Origin: Reyranella sp. CPCC 100927
Lineage (GTDB): Bacteria; Pseudomonadota; Alphaproteobacteria; Reyranellales; Reyranellaceae
DNA length: 64,000 nt
Reading direction: 5' to 3'
Assembly (NCBI RefSeq): GCF_007859315.1
Contig: NZ_VOHA01000003.1
Coordinates: forward strand, 1-64,000
The notes beneath the pieces were generated by a model. That model had not been told where the DNA came from, searched no databases, and saw only the letters and a program-made list of their open reading frames with translations. Both the position numbers and the translations under genes were made by a program. Of this stretch, positions 1-8,920 are shown piece by piece; within the stretch, counting starts at the first letter, position 1; each line of letters opens with the position of its first letter.

Positions 1-2
1 TG

Positions 3-1118
3 GTTCTGCCGGCCTTGCCGGTGCAGGTGAACGGGAAGGTGGACCGGCGAGCGCTGCCGGAACCGGAGGCAGGAACGGGAGCGGAGCGTGTCGGTCCGCG
101 CGGCGAGGTCGAGGCGCGGCTGGTGTCGATCTGGCGCACGGTGCTGAAGCGCGACGACGTCGGCGTCACGGACGACTTCTTCGACATCGGCGGCGATTCA
201 CTGAGGGCGCTCCGCGTGGCTGCGGCCGCCCGGCAGCAGGGCCTCGCGTCCTTTACGCTCGAGGCGCTGTTCACCCAGCGTACGATCGCTGCGCTCGCGA
301 CATATCTCGAGGTCGACGCCGGCCGTCTGCCATCGAACATCCTGCCGCTCAATCGGACGGGACTGCCGAAAACATTGTTCTGCATCCATCCGGGATACGG
401 CTTCGCCGTCGAATATCAGCGGCTCGCCGGCAGTCTCGACGGTGCCGTGACGCTCTATGGCATCCAGTCGCCACTCTATCAGGAGCCGGACTGGCGGGTG
501 CCGACCTTCCGGGCCATGGCGCTCGACTACACGCGCCGCATCCGCCAGGTCCAGCCGGAAGGGCCGTACCATCTCCTCGGATGGTCGTCGGGCGGCTGGG
601 TCGCGGTCGAAATCGCGCATATCCTGGAAGGTGAAGGCCAGGCGGTCGCCTTTATCGGCCTTGTCGACACGCCGGCCGACACAGCTCGAAACGACGGGCC
701 GGTGGATGGCACCAGTGCGTCGAGCACCACCGAACGGGTGGATGCCATCGCCCATCTCCTGCCTCCCGGCATCAATGGGCAAGGCGCCGACCAGCTCGAC
801 GCGCGCGACAAGACCGAGGTGGCGGCCATCCTGGACGTCATCGATTACTATGATCGCCTCTCGCATGCGCATTCGCTGCCGCACGTGCACACGGACCTGA
901 CCGTGTGGTGGGCAACCCGCACGTCGCAACGATCCAACCAGGATCTCGATTGGGGCCGTTTCACGTCAGGCGTTGCCCGCGTGGTGCGGCGCATCGATGC
1001 AACGCATGAAGACATCATCCGCCATCCGGCTCTCGCCGACGACCTGCGCCGCCTGCTGTTCGCGGCGGCAACGCCGCGCGCGGCATCGTCCGACCTCACT
1101 TACGCGGAAACGACATGA
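3..1118 (+). CDS. Non-ribosomal peptide synthetase, C-terminal part (adenylation end, carrier, thioesterase)
   Basis: This is the 3' end of an NRPS gene whose start lies before the window; the frame is open from base 3. The first visible residues carry the A10 core motif of an adenylation domain (VNGKVDRRALP). A peptidyl carrier domain follows, with DDFFDIGGDSLRA, whose Ser (codon 198-200) takes the phosphopantetheine arm. The rest is a type I thioesterase with the nucleophile motif GWSSGG (Ser near base 585), an Asp in GLVDTPAD and a late His in DATHED. The thioesterase would release or cyclise the finished peptide. The stop overlaps the exporter start by ATGA, so the two are translationally coupled. 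With the N-hydroxylase and N-acetyltransferase downstream, the product is inferred to be a hydroxamate siderophore. The substrate cannot be read because the specificity-conferring part of the A domain is outside the window. Confidence 0.93.
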   Translation, partial: VLPALPVQVNGKVDRRALPEPEAGTGAERVGPRGEVEARLVSIWRTVLKRDDVGVTDDFFDIGGDSLRALRVAAAARQQGLASFTLEALFTQRTIAALATYLEVDAGRLPSNILPLNRTGLPKTLFCIHPGYGFAVEYQRLAGSLDGAVTLYGIQSPLYQEPDWRVPTFRAMALDYTRRIRQVQPEGPYHLLGWSSGGWVAVEIAHILEGEGQAVAFIGLVDTPADTARNDGPVDGTSASSTTERVDAIAHLLPPGINGQGADQLDARDKTEVAAILDVIDYYDRLSHAHSLPHVHTDLTVWWATRTSQRSNQDLDWGRFTSGVARVVRRIDATHEDIIRHPALADDLRRLLFAAATPRAASSDLTYAETT

Positions 1119-2806
1119 CCCAGCGCCCCGCCAGCCCATTCATTGAGTTCCTCAAGATCCTGCGTCCGTTCTGGTCCCTGATGTCGTTCGCGGCTCTCAT
1201 GGGTACGCTCAGCGGTTTCGCGACCGCAGCCCTGCTCGCGACGACGAACGATGCCCTGCATGCCGAGCATGGCGCGGCGCGCGGATTGTTGCTGGGCTTC
1301 GCCGGTCTGTGCGTCCTGGTGTTGATCGGCGAAATCATCTCGGACACCGGCATCAATATCTCCGGCCAGCGAGTCGTCGCGGCGCTGCGCAAGGATCTCT
1401 GCGCCCGCGTGCTGTCGGCGCCGCTGGCACAGCTGGAACAGCTCAAGGCGCACAAGCTGTTGGCGACGCTGAACCAGGACGTCGACGCCATCAGCACGTT
1501 CGCGTTCATCGTCTCGAGTCTGTCGATCGCGACTGCCGTCCTGCTGGGCTGCATTGGCTACATGTTTTTTCTGTCGCCGCTGATGTGCGCCGTGACGCTG
1601 ATCGCGATCGTTGTGGGGGTCGCCGTCTTCAATCTGGCGCGACGCAAAGGCGTGGCGTTCTTCGGCGTGGCCCGCGAGGCGGGTGATGATCTCCAGAGGC
1701 ACTATCGTGCGCTCACGGAAGGAGCCAAGGAACTGCGCATCAGCCGGCCCCGGCGCGAACGCCTCTTCGGCCATCACCTGACGAGCACCATCGATCGCAT
1801 CCGCGATTTCCGGATCCGCGGCGCCAACATCTTCGTCAGCGCCAACGCCTTCGGTTCGCTGCTCTACTTCCTGGTGATCGGCCTGCTCCTGCTGATGCAC
1901 AGCTTCCAGCCGACACAGGATGCCTCGGTCGTCAGTGGCTTCGTGCTGGTGCTGTTGTACATGCGCGGGCCGATCCAGGAGATTGTCGGTGCGTTGCCCA
2001 TCATCGGCCGGGCCCAGGTTGCGTTCCGCAAGGTATCGGTGCTGTCGAGCGAACTGGCGTGGCGCGATCCGGCCTTGGCAGCGGCCCAGGCTCGGACGGC
2101 GCCCGACCAGGCCATCGAGACGATCGAATTGCGCGGTGCGGGCTACCGCTTTCCTGTCGCCGATGGCCAGGCGCCCTTTACGCTGGGTCCCGTCAACCTG
2201 ACCATCCACCGCGGCGAGATCCTGTTCATCGTCGGCGAGAACGGTTGCGGCAAGACCACGTTGATCAAACTGCTCATGGGCCTCTATAGCCCCAGCGAAG
2301 GGCAGGTTGTCCTCGACGGCCGGCCCGTCGACGACACGGGGATGGACGCGTACCGGCAGCTTTTTTCAGCCGTCTTCTTCGATTACTACCTGTTCGACGA
2401 TCTGGTCCTGCCGGACGGCGTTCTGCCGGAGGAAGCCGGTCGCTATCTCAGGCGTCTTGATTTGGAACACAAGGTTACGATCCGTGACGGTGCATTCTCG
2501 ACGACCGACCTATCGGCCGGTCAGCGCAAGCGGCTCGCCCTGGTGCAGGTATATCTCGAGGGCCGACCGGTACTGGTCTTCGACGAATGGGCCGCCGAGC
2601 AGGATCCGACTTTCCGCCGCATCTTCTATACCGAACTGCTCCCCGAACTGAAACGGCAAGGCAAGACGCTGGTCGTCATCTCCCATGACGATCGCTACTT
2701 CCATGTTGCCGACCGGTGTCTCAGGCTTCAGGCTGGGCGGGTTGTCAGCGAGACCAGGAATGACAGGCCGGCGACGGCGCGGCCGGCGGTCGAACCCGTC
2801 AGCTGA
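1115..2806 (+). CDS. Cyclic-peptide/siderophore ABC exporter, PvdE/SyrD type (fused TM + ATPase)
   Basis: The 563-residue protein has an N-terminal six-helix membrane domain (about residues 15-310) fused to one ATPase domain (about 335-550). Walker A is GENGCGKTT (374-382), the signature is LSAGQRKR (about 466), and Walker B is PVLVFDEWAAEQDP followed by the ISHDDRYF switch. The E-W-A-A-E-Q-D-P string is characteristic of the cyclic peptide transporter family, which moves peptidic siderophores or their precursors across the inner membrane. The start overlaps the NRPS stop by four bases. The last 8 bases overlap the convergent reductase gene. The likely role is export of the NRPS product to the periplasm. 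Confidence 0.92.
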   Translation: MTQRPASPFIEFLKILRPFWSLMSFAALMGTLSGFATAALLATTNDALHAEHGAARGLLLGFAGLCVLVLIGEIISDTGINISGQRVVAALRKDLCARVLSAPLAQLEQLKAHKLLATLNQDVDAISTFAFIVSSLSIATAVLLGCIGYMFFLSPLMCAVTLIAIVVGVAVFNLARRKGVAFFGVAREAGDDLQRHYRALTEGAKELRISRPRRERLFGHHLTSTIDRIRDFRIRGANIFVSANAFGSLLYFLVIGLLLLMHSFQPTQDASVVSGFVLVLLYMRGPIQEIVGALPIIGRAQVAFRKVSVLSSELAWRDPALAAAQARTAPDQAIETIELRGAGYRFPVADGQAPFTLGPVNLTIHRGEILFIVGENGCGKTTLIKLLMGLYSPSEGQVVLDGRPVDDTGMDAYRQLFSAVFFDYYLFDDLVLPDGVLPEEAGRYLRRLDLEHKVTIRDGAFSTTDLSAGQRKRLALVQVYLEGRPVLVFDEWAAEQDPTFRRIFYTELLPELKRQGKTLVVISHDDRYFHVADRCLRLQAGRVVSETRNDRPATARPAVEPVS

Positions 2807-3572
2807 CCGGCGACGGGATACGACGGGCAACCGCCGTGAGGTGCGGACAGTTGCCGCAATAGGGCACGCCGGGCAGAAGGTAGCGGATGCAGCACACGCG
2901 CGGCTGGCGCACGACATCGGCGGTGCCATCGGCTTTCAGCACGCGTTCATATCGGATCGGCTGGTACATGGGGTTGCTGCGTCCGTCGGTCCGTCGCGGC
3001 TCGGTCAGAATCGACTGGCCGGCGGCCGTCAGTGCCTGCGGAACCAGCCCCGATTGCCGCAGCGCAACCATCAACCGGTCGAAGTAGTCGCCGCCATTGC
3101 ACCAGAGCACGCGCGGCGAGATCCGGACATGCGCTGCGAGTGCGTCGATGAGAACGGCCATGTTCTTTTCCAGCAGTGCATCAAAGCGCGCGAAGGGATC
3201 GACGCACGTTGATGCCATCGCCGTGCCTCCATCGGGCAGCTTGAACGCCTGCGGCAGGCCATCGGGACCGATGATGACGGAGAATTCATCAAGTCCGATC
3301 GGCAGGTGCCAGCTGAGCAGGAGATTGGCGGCGGCCACGGGCGGCACCAGGCGCAGGAAATACTCCTTGGACCATAGCGATGCGACGGCCCGGCGGTCGT
3401 TGTTCGCGTCCTTCGGTCGAAACCGGCGCATCAGCGTGTCGAGGGTTTCCGGTCGGATAAGCTCGCGTCCCGGCAAGGCGGGCCGAGGATCATCCGCCAG
3501 CGTCAGGACGTCACGGTAGAAGGCATAGGGGCCGGCAAGGAGGAACGACAGCCGGGATAAGGCGGGGATCAC
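2799..3572 (-). CDS. FhuF-type siderophore-iron reductase
   Basis: The protein has 257 residues from a GTG start. The C-terminus holds the family's 2Fe-2S ligands, Cys227-Cys228-x10-Cys239-x2-Cys242, followed by Pro-His, as in FhuF-family ferric-siderophore reductases. The N-terminal 220 residues match the usual FhuF length. The family releases iron from imported hydroxamate siderophores in the cytoplasm by reducing Fe(III). It runs with the N-hydroxylase gene upstream on the same strand (22-base gap) and converges on the exporter gene with an 8-base overlap. The family call is firm; the exact substrate is inferred from the cluster. Confidence 0.87.
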   Translation of the reverse strand: MIPALSRLSFLLAGPYAFYRDVLTLADDPRPALPGRELIRPETLDTLMRRFRPKDANNDRRAVASLWSKEYFLRLVPPVAAANLLLSWHLPIGLDEFSVIIGPDGLPQAFKLPDGGTAMASTCVDPFARFDALLEKNMAVLIDALAAHVRISPRVLWCNGGDYFDRLMVALRQSGLVPQALTAAGQSILTEPRRTDGRSNPMYQPIRYERVLKADGTADVVRQPRVCCIRYLLPGVPYCGNCPHLTAVARRIPSPVS

Positions 3573-3594
3573 GGATCTCTAGCTCCGCCGATGG

Positions 3595-4971
3595 TCATTC
3601 GGCGGCGCTCACGAGAACGCCTGCGGTCGGCGCGGTGGCGCGCGATGTGGTCATGCGGCCTGGGGATGGGAGCGAGCGCATCACGGCCCGGGCGATTTCC
3701 TCGGCGCGCGGCACCAGTACCGAGAGCAGGGTGTCGCTGAGACCATGTGTCGTCTCGCAGAAGCCCTGAAGGAAGATCGACGGCTGGAAGTTCGCCGGCG
3801 TCTGTATGCCGTAGTGCCGGTCGACGACCAGGGTGGAAAATTGATCCCGCAACCCCGCGACGAGGCGGTCGTCGATGTCACGGCTGTATCCGGTCGCGAG
3901 AATGACCGCGTCGTAGGTGCGATGGTCCACCAGGCCCGACACGGTGTCCTGGAGCACGAGCGTGACACCAGAGGCGTTCGCCTCCGTGCCGAGAACCTCG
4001 CGCGTGGGCAGCAGCGCGTGCCGTGCCGCGCCGAGGATTTTCTGCTGGTAGAGGATGGCGGCGATCCGGCGGATGAGATCGGGATCGGCAACGGAGTAGT
4101 TGGTGTTGCTGAACTCGCGCAGCATGTCACGGCGCTGCGCCTCGGATCGATGGAACACCAGATCCGTGAACTGTGGATCGAATATCTGGTTGGCCAGCGG
4201 GCTGTCGTCGGCCGGACGCAGGGCGTGCTTGCGGATGATCATGTCGACCGACGTCGTCGAAAAGCGCTCGTGAAGATCGAGGAAGATCTCGGCCGCGCTC
4301 TGTCCGCCACCCACGACCGCGATGCGGGACGGAGCGCGTGCACCCAGGTCCAGTCGTCCCAGCGCGTGCAGGTAGGCTGCCGAATGAAAGACGCGGGCAT
4401 CGCCGCGCCGGGGCTGAAACACGTCGGGCACATGCGGTGAGCCACCGGTCGCGACCACGAGATGGCGCGCCTGGCGCTGCCGTTCGGCACCATCGACGGT
4501 GCGCGAGACCACACACAGGTGCGTGACGCTGCCATTGGCCTCGACAGGACGTACGGCGAGGACCTCTTCTCCATAACAGCAGCGATGGTCGAACGCGGCC
4601 GCAGCCCATCGAAGGTAGGCATTGAACTCGAGGCGGCTGGGAAAAAAGGTCTTCTGGTTGATGAAGTCGATCAACCGTCCCTGTTTGTGGAGATAGTTGA
4701 CGAAACTGAAGGGACTGGTCGGGTCGCGTAGCGACACCAGATCCTTGAGGAAGGACACCTGCATGCGGCTGTCCGGCAACAGCATGCCGCCATGCCAACT
4801 GAAGGCATTCTGTTTCTCGATAAAGCGAAAGTCGCACGGGCTGCCGGAGCGAACGACGATCTCTTCGAGCGCGATCGCAAGGGCGAGATTGGATGGCCCG
4901 AAGCCGACACCGATGACGTCGTGAATCGTGTCGGAGGCAGGCACGGCGCTGTCGACCGGTGATGCGTCCAC
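3595..4971 (-). CDS. L-ornithine/L-lysine N-monooxygenase (SidA/PvdA/IucD family)
   Basis: The enzyme has 458 residues and belongs to the flavin-dependent N-hydroxylating monooxygenases, which hydroxylate the side-chain amine of ornithine or lysine as the first step of hydroxamate formation. The FAD-binding motif GVGFGPSN is at residues 21-28. The NADPH-binding motif VVGGGQSAAEIF is near residue 220, and the family motif ILATGY lies near residue 360. A GTG start is used (MDASPVD in the conceptual product). Its upstream neighbour, the acetyltransferase, ends 2 bases before it, so the two form an operon. Ornithine is the more likely substrate because the pathway is NRPS-based, but lysine cannot be excluded. 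Confidence 0.9.
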   Translation of the reverse strand: MDASPVDSAVPASDTIHDVIGVGFGPSNLALAIALEEIVVRSGSPCDFRFIEKQNAFSWHGGMLLPDSRMQVSFLKDLVSLRDPTSPFSFVNYLHKQGRLIDFINQKTFFPSRLEFNAYLRWAAAAFDHRCCYGEEVLAVRPVEANGSVTHLCVVSRTVDGAERQRQARHLVVATGGSPHVPDVFQPRRGDARVFHSAAYLHALGRLDLGARAPSRIAVVGGGQSAAEIFLDLHERFSTTSVDMIIRKHALRPADDSPLANQIFDPQFTDLVFHRSEAQRRDMLREFSNTNYSVADPDLIRRIAAILYQQKILGAARHALLPTREVLGTEANASGVTLVLQDTVSGLVDHRTYDAVILATGYSRDIDDRLVAGLRDQFSTLVVDRHYGIQTPANFQPSIFLQGFCETTHGLSDTLLSVLVPRAEEIARAVMRSLPSPGRMTTSRATAPTAGVLVSAAE

Positions 4972-4973
4972 CG

Positions 4974-6122
4974 CTAGAGAACCGGGCTGGCGGCTGTCGC
5001 GACGGGAATTTGACCATTGGCCAAAGGTTCGACGCGATCGACCGGGCGCGCTGTCGGCGTCTCGAGCGAGGGAACCCAGAGACGGTCGCCGAAGAAGCGT
5101 TCCCGCAGCAGCATGACCAGCAGGGCGCGCTTGTGCGGGAAGTCGAAGTTCTTGATCTTCGCAAACCCTGCTTTCTCCAGGTTGCGAATTTGCTGGTGGT
5201 GATCCGATTGCGGCTCGCCAACGATGCGCTGCGTGCGGCAGTCGTCGAGAAACAGGTAGTGCATCAACGACGGCAGCCAGGCGGTGATCCAGTCGCGGCC
5301 GCGATAGGCGTCCTCGCCGATCACGACGTGCCAGCCTCGGTCATAGTCGTCGGCGTCATAGAAGGGGGCCAGGCGATTTTCCTTGGCCCAGTAGATCTCG
5401 AAGTAGCCGAAGGGGACATCGTCGAAGCTGGCGATCAGGGGCAGCATGTGCGGGTCGGCCAGAAGGTCGCCGAGGTAGCGGCGATGCTTCTCCAGATCGC
5501 CGTCTTCCTTCCAGAAGGCAGCGACACGCGGATCGTTCATCCAGCGATGGACGAGGGGCAGGTCACGTTCCACGGTTGCCGCACGGAAGGATATGGTCTG
5601 CTTCAGCCACGGGATGAAACGTGCGTAGACCTCGCCTTCCGGTTTTGGCCTGCGGCGGGGATGGCGCTTGCCGGCGGTCAGCGTGTAGACCAATGGATAG
5701 GGTACGGAAGGAGCGTCGGGAAGCCACAGCGTTCTTGATTGCCACAGGAGATCCGGCAGGACGACCAGCCCCGGCTGCTGGTCGGCGATGGCGATGCCCT
5801 GGTCGATCAGGTCGGCCACGTAAGGCGACCACCGAGGGCCGACCAACCGCACGGCGTGAGCGTCGGGATGTGCGGCGGTGATCGCCTCGAGCCCGGCGAG
5901 GATCGCGCGCAGCGCCGGGGGCTTCGGGCCATCGACGATGTCGGCCGTCAGCGCGGCGGTTGTCGGTTCCGGCCGGACGCTGATCCGCAGCAACGGGTCG
6001 CCGCCCTGGCGCACGACAAACGTATGACCGTCACGGCGAATTTCGATTCGAGGGCCGCCCGCGATGCAGTAGGAGAAGAAAGTCGAGTCGACCGCCGAAG
6101 TCGGCTGATCTGGCATGGCCAT
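4974..6122 (-). CDS. IucB/RhbD-type N-hydroxyamine acetyltransferase (GNAT)
   Basis: The frame is open far upstream (to 6611), but I place the start at the ATG at 6122, which is preceded by a strong GGAGGAGA ribosome site; this gives 382 residues. The N-terminal half is the AlcB/IucB accessory domain. The C-terminal half (about 190-345) is the GNAT fold, with the family strings HRWMNDPRVAAFWKE, GYFEIYWAKENRL and GWHVVIG. This family transfers an acetyl or other acyl group to the N-hydroxylated side chain, giving the hydroxamate. It ends 2 bases before the N-hydroxylase start, so the two steps are co-expressed. The acyl donor (acetyl- versus longer acyl-CoA) is not evident. Confidence 0.87.
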   Translation of the reverse strand: MAMPDQPTSAVDSTFFSYCIAGGPRIEIRRDGHTFVVRQGGDPLLRISVRPEPTTAALTADIVDGPKPPALRAILAGLEAITAAHPDAHAVRLVGPRWSPYVADLIDQGIAIADQQPGLVVLPDLLWQSRTLWLPDAPSVPYPLVYTLTAGKRHPRRRPKPEGEVYARFIPWLKQTISFRAATVERDLPLVHRWMNDPRVAAFWKEDGDLEKHRRYLGDLLADPHMLPLIASFDDVPFGYFEIYWAKENRLAPFYDADDYDRGWHVVIGEDAYRGRDWITAWLPSLMHYLFLDDCRTQRIVGEPQSDHHQQIRNLEKAGFAKIKNFDFPHKRALLVMLLRERFFGDRLWVPSLETPTARPVDRVEPLANGQIPVATAASPVL

Positions 6123-6405
6123 TCTCCTCCACCGTGATGCGGGTGCTTGATGCGCGACACTGCGCCATGCATGGGTCGCCACCCGACGACGGCCGCTGGC
6201 ATGACCGCTCTGCCCTTGGCAGAAGACGAATCCCGGTACCTTATTTTCAGGCCGCGATGCCTTTCGCTGATCGATCGGGGCGTTGAGAGGAAATCTCGCT
6301 TCGCTCTGAAAAAACTCCCGCCGGTTTCGTCTTATAGCGAAATGCCAATGTTGTGCCGTGCCGCCGAGGGACACGGTCGACGGACCATGTCGTGGGAGTA
6401 CAGGG
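6123..6405. promoter_or_regulatory. Divergent intergenic region between biosynthesis operon and receptor
   Basis: This 283-base non-coding stretch separates the leftward acetyltransferase/hydroxylase/reductase operon from the rightward receptor/PepSY operon, so it must hold both promoters. It is locally AT-richer around 6290-6350, where TGAAAAAACTC is followed by CGTCTTATAGCG. The CGTCTT string resembles an ECF-type -10 element, but the -35 is not convincing. No clear Fur box was seen by eye. Confidence 0.45.
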
Positions 6406-8898
6406 ATGAAGACGGGGGTGCGGCGTCGGCGGGCAAATCGGGGCAAATTGGATATCAGGGGATGCCGCGGTCTCGCAGTTTCAAGTTGGTCGACGGCCTT
6501 GTTGTTGCTGGCCGCCGGTACGGCGATGGCGCAGCAGAAGCCGGATTCGCAAGAGCAGGCCGCGGGGGATGGCCGCGTCCTGGTCGCGCAGGCGGACATG
6601 CGGACCTTCAACCTGCCGTCGTTGCCTCTGGCCGAGGCCCTGACGCTGTTCGGCCAGCAGGCGGGGCTTCAGGTCACGTTCAGCGCGGCCATGGACAGGG
6701 GACTCCAGTCCCGGGCCGTGTCCGGCACGATGACGCCCGAAAATGCCCTTCGGAGCCTCCTGTCCGGGACCGGCGTCGTCTATCGCTTCACCGACAATCG
6801 CACGGTTGCCCTGAGCCGGCCGGGGGTCGGCCTGCCGGGCGACAACCTCCTCGATCCGGTCAGGGTGAGCGACCAGCGCGAAACCGGCAAAGGGCCGGTG
6901 CGGGGCTACGTGGCGTCGCGCAGCACGGCGGGTACGAAAACGGACACGCCCATCATCGAAACGCCGCAGGCGATCTCGGTCGTCACGCGCGACCAGATGG
7001 ATGCACGGGGCGTCCAGACGGTCACCGAAGCCCTGCGCTATACGCCTGGTGTCTTCACGCAGCCCTTCGGCACCGACCGGCGGTACGATCAGGTCTATAT
7101 TCGGGGCTTCGTTGCCAATGCCACCGGTGACTATCGGGACGGCCTGCGGCAGCCGACAATCACTTTCGCCGGTTTCGGTACTGAGCCCTATGGCCTGGAG
7201 CGCATCGAGATTCTGAAAGGGCCGTCGTCGGTACTATATGGGCAAACCCAACCCGGCGGCATCGTCAACCGTGTCAGCAAGCGTCCGACGACCGAGTGGT
7301 TCAATGAAGTGCAGGCCGGCGTCGGCACTTTCGGCCGCTCCCAGGCCGCATTCGATTTCGGCGGTCCGATCGACAAGGAAGGCCAGTTCCTGGTCCGGAT
7401 GACGGGGTTGGCGCGCCAGGGCGATCACCCGTTGTTTCCACGCCTGCCGGACGATCGCATTTATCTTGCCCCGGCCCTGACGTGGCGCCCCAGCAGCGAC
7501 ACCAGCCTGACGTTGCTGGCCACCTTCCAGAAGGACAACACGTTCACATTCAACAACTATACCCAGACCCTGACGGGCGTTCCGGCCAACATCGCATCGA
7601 TTCTTCAGTCCACATATCTGGGCGAGCCAAAGTGGGACCGCTTCCAGCGGGATCAGGTCACGGTTGGCTACGAGTTCGAGCATCGCTTCAACGACGTTTT
7701 CACGTTCAGGCAGAACGCGCGCTACGGCCATATCGATATCGACTTCCGGCAGACCGAAGGTTCGATCACCACCAGTCTCGCGCGGGGACTCCTGCAGCGC
7801 AACGCGCGGAACTGGCGGGAGGAACTCACGTTGTGGGTCGTCGACAGCCAGGTGCAGGCGAAGTTTGCCACGGGAGGGTTGACCCACACCCTCCTGGCCG
7901 GATTTGACCTGCAGAACATCCAGTGGGAGCAGGTGAACCGGCTGGGTCCTGCGACGCCGATCAGCATCATTACGCCGGCATTCGGTCAATCGTTCAGCCA
8001 AGGGCGTATCGTCGCCAGCTCCAAGCAGTCCATTCGCCAGTACGGTCTGTACGCTCAGGATCAGATCAAGCTCGGGGAGCAGTGGGTGCTGACCCTCGGT
8101 GGCCGCTTCGATTGGGCGAACTCCGATACGACGAACCGTCTGACACGATCGAGGACGCCAAAGTCGGATAGCGCGTTCAGCTGGCGTGCCGGCCTGACGT
8201 ACCTGTCCGACATCGGACTCGCGCCATATGTAAGCTACTCGGAGTCGTTCAACCCAACCGCCGGCACAACGGCAGCGGGTGCGCCCTTCGAGCCCACCCG
8301 TGGCCGGCAGTACGAGGTCGGTGTCAAGTACCAGCCCAAGGGGTTCAAGAGCTTCTTTACGGCGTCGCTGTTTCACCTGACGCAGCGCAATGCGCTGACG
8401 CCGGATCCGGCAAACGTCAGCTTCAACGTTCAGACGGGCGAGATCCGGTCGCGCGGCATCGAACTGGAGGGCGTGGCGAGCCTCGGTCTGGGCCTGAACC
8501 TCATCGCATCCTACACGTATGCCGACGTCGAGGTCATGAGGAGCAATGGCGCCGACCGCGGCAAGCGGCCGCTCTTTTCGCCGCGGCACCTGGCATCGGC
8601 ATGGCTGGATTACACCCAGCCGGAGGGCCCGTTTGCCGGGTTTGGTCTCGGCGCCGGCGTGCGCTATGTCGGCAAGACGTACGCGAACACGACGAACACG
8701 CTCAAGAATGAGGCGACGACCCTGCTCGACGCCACCGTTCACTACGACCTGGGGACCGCATTCCCGGGGCTGAAGAACGCGCGGCTGGCCGTGAACTTCA
8801 GCAATCTGCTCGACAAGAAATACATCATCTGCAGCACGGGAAGCTGCTACCGGACGGAGGGCCGCACGATCCTGGGTACGCTCACCGTGCGATGGTAG
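6406..8898 (+). CDS. TonB-dependent ferric-siderophore receptor with STN signalling domain
   Basis: The start is taken at ATG 6406 (GGGAG upstream), giving 830 residues. The frame extends 16 codons further upstream, but without a ribosome site. A signal peptide ends at TAMAQ. It is followed by an STN domain (FNLPSLPLAEALTLF onward, about residues 66-140), the domain used by FecA/FpvA-type transducers to signal to a FecR anti-sigma. Then come the plug (TPQAISVVTRDQMD, GLERIEILKGPSSVLYG) and a 22-strand barrel ending in GTLTVRW. It is a FpvA/FhuE-like receptor for a hydroxamate or mixed siderophore in the outer membrane. No fecI/fecR pair lies beside it; the nearest is at 22.4-24.0 kb. It probably forms an operon with the PepSY gene 22 bases downstream. 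Confidence 0.94.
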   Translation: MKTGVRRRRANRGKLDIRGCRGLAVSSWSTALLLLAAGTAMAQQKPDSQEQAAGDGRVLVAQADMRTFNLPSLPLAEALTLFGQQAGLQVTFSAAMDRGLQSRAVSGTMTPENALRSLLSGTGVVYRFTDNRTVALSRPGVGLPGDNLLDPVRVSDQRETGKGPVRGYVASRSTAGTKTDTPIIETPQAISVVTRDQMDARGVQTVTEALRYTPGVFTQPFGTDRRYDQVYIRGFVANATGDYRDGLRQPTITFAGFGTEPYGLERIEILKGPSSVLYGQTQPGGIVNRVSKRPTTEWFNEVQAGVGTFGRSQAAFDFGGPIDKEGQFLVRMTGLARQGDHPLFPRLPDDRIYLAPALTWRPSSDTSLTLLATFQKDNTFTFNNYTQTLTGVPANIASILQSTYLGEPKWDRFQRDQVTVGYEFEHRFNDVFTFRQNARYGHIDIDFRQTEGSITTSLARGLLQRNARNWREELTLWVVDSQVQAKFATGGLTHTLLAGFDLQNIQWEQVNRLGPATPISIITPAFGQSFSQGRIVASSKQSIRQYGLYAQDQIKLGEQWVLTLGGRFDWANSDTTNRLTRSRTPKSDSAFSWRAGLTYLSDIGLAPYVSYSESFNPTAGTTAAGAPFEPTRGRQYEVGVKYQPKGFKSFFTASLFHLTQRNALTPDPANVSFNVQTGEIRSRGIELEGVASLGLGLNLIASYTYADVEVMRSNGADRGKRPLFSPRHLASAWLDYTQPEGPFAGFGLGAGVRYVGKTYANTTNTLKNEATTLLDATVHYDLGTAFPGLKNARLAVNFSNLLDKKYIICSTGSCYRTEGRTILGTLTVRW

Positions 8899-8920
8899 CC
8901 GTGCGAAAGGCCGCGCCATC

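Noticed and set aside
198-929. Long reverse-strand open frame inside the NRPS gene
   Set aside because: It is the antisense shadow of a high-GC coding frame with clear domain motifs on the + strand.
6300-6340. FecI-type promoter shared by the siderophore receptor and giant exoprotein
   Set aside because: CGTCTTA before the receptor and GGTCTTA near 24063 look alike, but no matching -35 element is present at equal spacing.
6123-6611. N-terminal extension of the acetyltransferase frame
   Set aside because: A strong GGAGGAGA ribosome site sits before ATG 6122, and the extension has no domain match.
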